The notes beneath the pieces were generated by a model, which saw only the letters and a program-made list of their open reading frames with translations, made no database searches and was not told where the DNA came from. A DNA stretch of 64,000 nucleotides, taken from positions 1-64,000 of the forward strand of contig CAZZCG010000005.1 of assembly GCA_964653145.1 (NCBI GenBank), read 5' to 3'. How positions within the stretch are numbered: the stretch's first letter is position 1; every line of letters begins with the position of its first letter. Source of the stretch: Pseudocalidococcus sp964653145. GTDB taxonomy: Bacteria > Cyanobacteriota > Cyanobacteriia > Thermosynechococcales > Thermosynechococcaceae. This document shows positions 61,767 through 64,000 of this stretch, one piece after another. A program made the position numbers and the translations under genes.

Positions 61767-62843
61767 TTAGGCTTGTAACTCCCGGGCAATTGCCTCGGCC
61801 ATTTGCTGAGTTCCAACTGGGGTTTGGCCTGGGGGCATTAGATCGTAGGTGACATATTTTTTCTCACCAATCACTTTTTCCACTGCCGCCTGTAACCGTT
61901 TAGCTGCGTCCATTTCCCCAAGGTGTTGCAGCATTAAAACGCCGGAAAGAATCAACGCCGTCGGATTAGCCTTATTTTGACCGGCATATTTGGGCGCCGA
62001 GCCATGGATCGCTTCAAACACCGCATAGTCATCGCCAATGTTTGCCCCAGGGGCTACCCCTAACCCGCCAATCATCCCCGCACACAGATCCGACAAAATA
62101 TCGCCGTAGAGGTTGGGCATGACCATGACATCGTAAAGTTCCGGCTTTTGCATCAACTGCATACACATGTTGTCCACGATCCGATCTTCAAACTCAATGG
62201 TGGGGTAATTGGGGGCCAGTTTCCGAGCCGTCTCTAAAAACAACCCATCGGTAAATTTCATGATGTTGGCTTTGTGAACCGCTGTGACTTTTTTGCGGGC
62301 ATTGGCCTGGGCATAGTTAAAGGCGAAGTTGATAATTTTCTCGCTGCCATAGACGGAAATTGGCTTCACCCCAATCGCAGCATCATCCCGAATCGGCTTA
62401 CCGGATAAATCGCTGAGAAATTTCCTGGCCTGGGCAGCTTCAGTCGTGGTGTAGTCAAATTCAATTCCGGCGTAGAGGTCTTCGGTGTTTTCCCGGACAA
62501 TCACCAAATCGATATCGTGAAAATAGCTTTTGACGCCAACAATGGATTTAGCGGGGCGGAGATTGGCATAGAGGTTGAGGCGTTTGCGAATTTCCACATT
62601 GACCGAGCGAAACCCAGTCCCCACCGGCGTCGTAATCGGCCCTTTAATCGCTGTTTTGGTCTCTTTAATGGAATCTAAAACACTTTCAGGGAGAGGTGTG
62701 CCGTATTTGTCCATCATGTCCACCCCCGCATCCACGACGTGCCAATCAAAGGCTACCCCGGTTGCATCTAAGGCCGTTTGGGTCGCTAAAGCCACTTCAG
62801 GGCCAATTCCATCGCCGCGAATTAAGGTGACTGCATGGGCCAC
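61767..62843 (-). CDS. Isocitrate/isopropylmalate dehydrogenase family protein
   Basis: A 358-residue beta-decarboxylating dehydrogenase. Key motifs: TLIRGDGIGPEVA, GTGFRSVNVEIRKRLNLYANLRPAKS (substrate Arg residues), IVRENTEDLYAGIEF, TAVHKANIMKFTDGLF, and NLYGDILSDLCAGMIGGLGVAPGANIG with the metal Asp pair. The SVNVEIRK context resembles NAD-type isocitrate dehydrogenases (IDH3-like) more than LeuB. Cyanobacteria normally have a separate, longer NADP isocitrate dehydrogenase, so the physiological substrate is uncertain: isocitrate, homoisocitrate or a related acid. Confidence 0.88.
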   Translation of the reverse strand: MAHAVTLIRGDGIGPEVALATQTALDATGVAFDWHVVDAGVDMMDKYGTPLPESVLDSIKETKTAIKGPITTPVGTGFRSVNVEIRKRLNLYANLRPAKSIVGVKSYFHDIDLVIVRENTEDLYAGIEFDYTTTEAAQARKFLSDLSGKPIRDDAAIGVKPISVYGSEKIINFAFNYAQANARKKVTAVHKANIMKFTDGLFLETARKLAPNYPTIEFEDRIVDNMCMQLMQKPELYDVMVMPNLYGDILSDLCAGMIGGLGVAPGANIGDDYAVFEAIHGSAPKYAGQNKANPTALILSGVLMLQHLGEMDAAKRLQAAVEKVIGEKKYVTYDLMPPGQTPVGTQQMAEAIARELQA

Positions 62844-62958
62844 GGGGGATCCTCCTAAAAACAGATGGGGGCGTAATTGTTTTCAGGATCATACCGTCAA
62901 ATTATCCAGGCCCCTGTCAAGAAATCCTTAAGTTTTGTTCGCTGCCTCCCAGGCCAGG

Positions 62959-62970
62959 AATCTTAAGATT
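62959..62970. promoter_or_regulatory. 12-base perfect palindrome in divergent promoter region
   Basis: AATCTTAAGATT lies midway in the 299-base gap between the divergent dehydrogenase and SpoIIE-phosphatase genes. TACACT at 63012-63017 is a fair -10 candidate for the rightward gene. A dimeric regulator site is possible, but short AT palindromes also arise by chance. Confidence 0.25.
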
Positions 62971-63142
62971 TACTCCGGTTAGTTTTTGGGACTAAACCGA
63001 TTTGGAGGTGCTACACTATCAAGTCAAATTACGTTTTTCCATAAAAAGTTTTGGGGGACTAGGGCTGAGAGTGAAAGCCCAACTTTCCTGCATTTGCGAG
63101 TTTTCTCCTGCTTTGGATTCTTCTCTACCTGAGTCTTTTTCC

Positions 63143-64000
63143 ATGACTACGACGGCCCCGCCTGCTTCGTTATCCACCCTGCTGCAACCCTCCCCAGGCC
63201 CGGTTTTGGCCCTAAAGCAACTGGTGGCGCGGCTCCAGCGGGAAAACAGCAAAATTCAAGAACTCCTGGCTTCCCTCAGCTTTGCCCTGCGTACCCTGAA
63301 CAATCTCAATCAGTTTTTTGAGCTGATTCCTTTAATTACGTCCCGGGTAACCGAGGCTGATGCCACTGCCCTCGTGCTATTCCGGGCCGATGGTCAGGTG
63401 CGTCTCGAACAACTCCATTGCCATGCCAGCGATCAATGCCCAAATATCCGTTCAGCCCTGGAAACGGCAACCCGAACCTTGGCCAATGGCCTGGCGAATG
63501 TGGATCCGGATCATGCCCAAGAGTCTTTGGAGAGCCAACTGGATGCCCAACTTGCGGCCCAGATTCCCACCGGCATTAAGTTTTTTGGGACGAGTATTTT
63601 GGTTAAGGATTCCCAGCTTAAGGAACGGGGCCGGCTGTACATCTTTACCCAAGCTCCCCAGTACGACTGGTCAGAAACCCGACAACATCTGATGCAGGTG
63701 ATTGCGGATCAAACGGCGATGGCTATTGCTAACGATGAACTGGCCATCAAACTCCGGGAGCGCCAACGCCTAGATCGGGAGTTGGAAATTGGTGCCGAAA
63801 TTCAAAAGAACCTTTTACCGACCCATTGCCCAGAAATTGCAGGCCTGGAATTAGCAGCTGCCTGTCAAACCGCCAGTTGGGTGGGGGGGGATTATTACGA
63901 TTTTATTCCGATTACCTTTGGCCAGGGAGATCACCGGGGCCTGCCTCAGGGGCGTTGGGGCATTGCTGTTGGGGATGTCATGGGTAAGGGCGTGCCTGCG
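63143..64000 (+). CDS. SpoIIE-family protein phosphatase (partial, right end outside window)
   Basis: The first 286 residues of a PP2C/SpoIIE serine phosphatase, a regulator of anti-sigma-factor or anti-anti-sigma-factor phosphorylation. A helical N-terminus (about 20-55) leads into a GAF-like sensor region (about 60-200), then a linking helix KLRERQRLDRELEIGAEIQKNL, and the phosphatase domain with VGGDYYDFI and GDVMGKGVPA, which supply the metal-binding Asp residues. The ATG at 63143 is chosen; no Shine-Dalgarno is evident. The remaining catalytic motifs are off the edge. Confidence 0.9.
   Translation, partial: MTTTAPPASLSTLLQPSPGPVLALKQLVARLQRENSKIQELLASLSFALRTLNNLNQFFELIPLITSRVTEADATALVLFRADGQVRLEQLHCHASDQCPNIRSALETATRTLANGLANVDPDHAQESLESQLDAQLAAQIPTGIKFFGTSILVKDSQLKERGRLYIFTQAPQYDWSETRQHLMQVIADQTAMAIANDELAIKLRERQRLDRELEIGAEIQKNLLPTHCPEIAGLELAAACQTASWVGGDYYDFIPITFGQGDHRGLPQGRWGIAVGDVMGKGVPA

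Noticed and set aside
1..64000. CRISPR array, prophage or complete insertion sequence
   Set aside because: No regularly spaced direct repeats, phage structural genes, transposase or paired terminal repeats were seen.

Overview
The window comes from the chromosome of a unicellular cyanobacterium. The evidence is the F1 ATP synthase beta subunit, the cytochrome b6f subunit PetP, a cyanobacterial iron-uptake-type porin, DUF1997, the layout of the type IV pilus ATPases, and heme A/O synthesis genes. Gene order and the constant use of GGCCTGG / CCAGGCCTGG, with no HIP1 octamer (GCGATCGC) noticed, suggest a relative of the Thermosynechococcaceae or Synechococcus PCC 6312 group. That placement is inference from sequence style alone.

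Layout. 0-7 kb: atpD (cut by the window edge), petP, rqcH, secA, a Uma2 nuclease-like gene and tRNA-Tyr. 7-12 kb, minus strand: pilB, pilT, pilC and a membrane J-domain protein, the motor and platform of type IV pili. 12-17.6 kb: grpE, dnaK, dnaJ, a TusA-like protein and rsgA, the last three joined by ATGA overlaps. 17.6-21 kb, minus strand: glmU with two pentapeptide-repeat genes, then gcvH with an alkyltransferase-like gene. 21-34.6 kb: porin, DUF1997, pheA, cytochrome b561-like, RDD, ctaA, ctaB, a (p)ppGpp synthetase/hydrolase followed by an unusual PEP synthase-like protein, a beta-helix protein and a methyltransferase.

35-38.1 kb is a graveyard of broken accessory genes: a DUF29 remnant, two separate 5' remnants of a Wzt-like polysaccharide-export ATPase flanking an intact DUF4160/DUF2442 pair, a Uma2 gene with one in-frame stop, and a remnant resembling Rpn/DUF2887 nucleases.

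38.2-56.7 kb is a surface-glycan cluster: adenylylsulfate kinase (CysC), a PglK/MsbA-type ABC flippase, six glycosyltransferases or more, five SAM methyltransferases, two sulfotransferases, and an O-antigen ligase/polymerase-like membrane protein. A HepT/MntA toxin-antitoxin pair is inserted near its right end. CysC makes PAPS, the donor used by both sulfotransferases, so the cluster plausibly builds a sulfated, O-methylated glycan. Its core (about 41.0-50.5 kb) is visibly AT-rich and almost free of the host GGCCTGG motif, which points to horizontal acquisition. The Wzt remnants at the left border suggest an older ABC-type export locus was replaced here.

57-64 kb returns to host-like sequence: a coiled-coil pseudogene candidate, hspA with a leader hairpin, a giant DHH-CBS-CBS-nucleotidyltransferase protein (probable tRNA A-adding enzyme), a Uma2 gene, an isocitrate/isopropylmalate dehydrogenase family gene, and the start of a SpoIIE-type phosphatase cut by the right edge.
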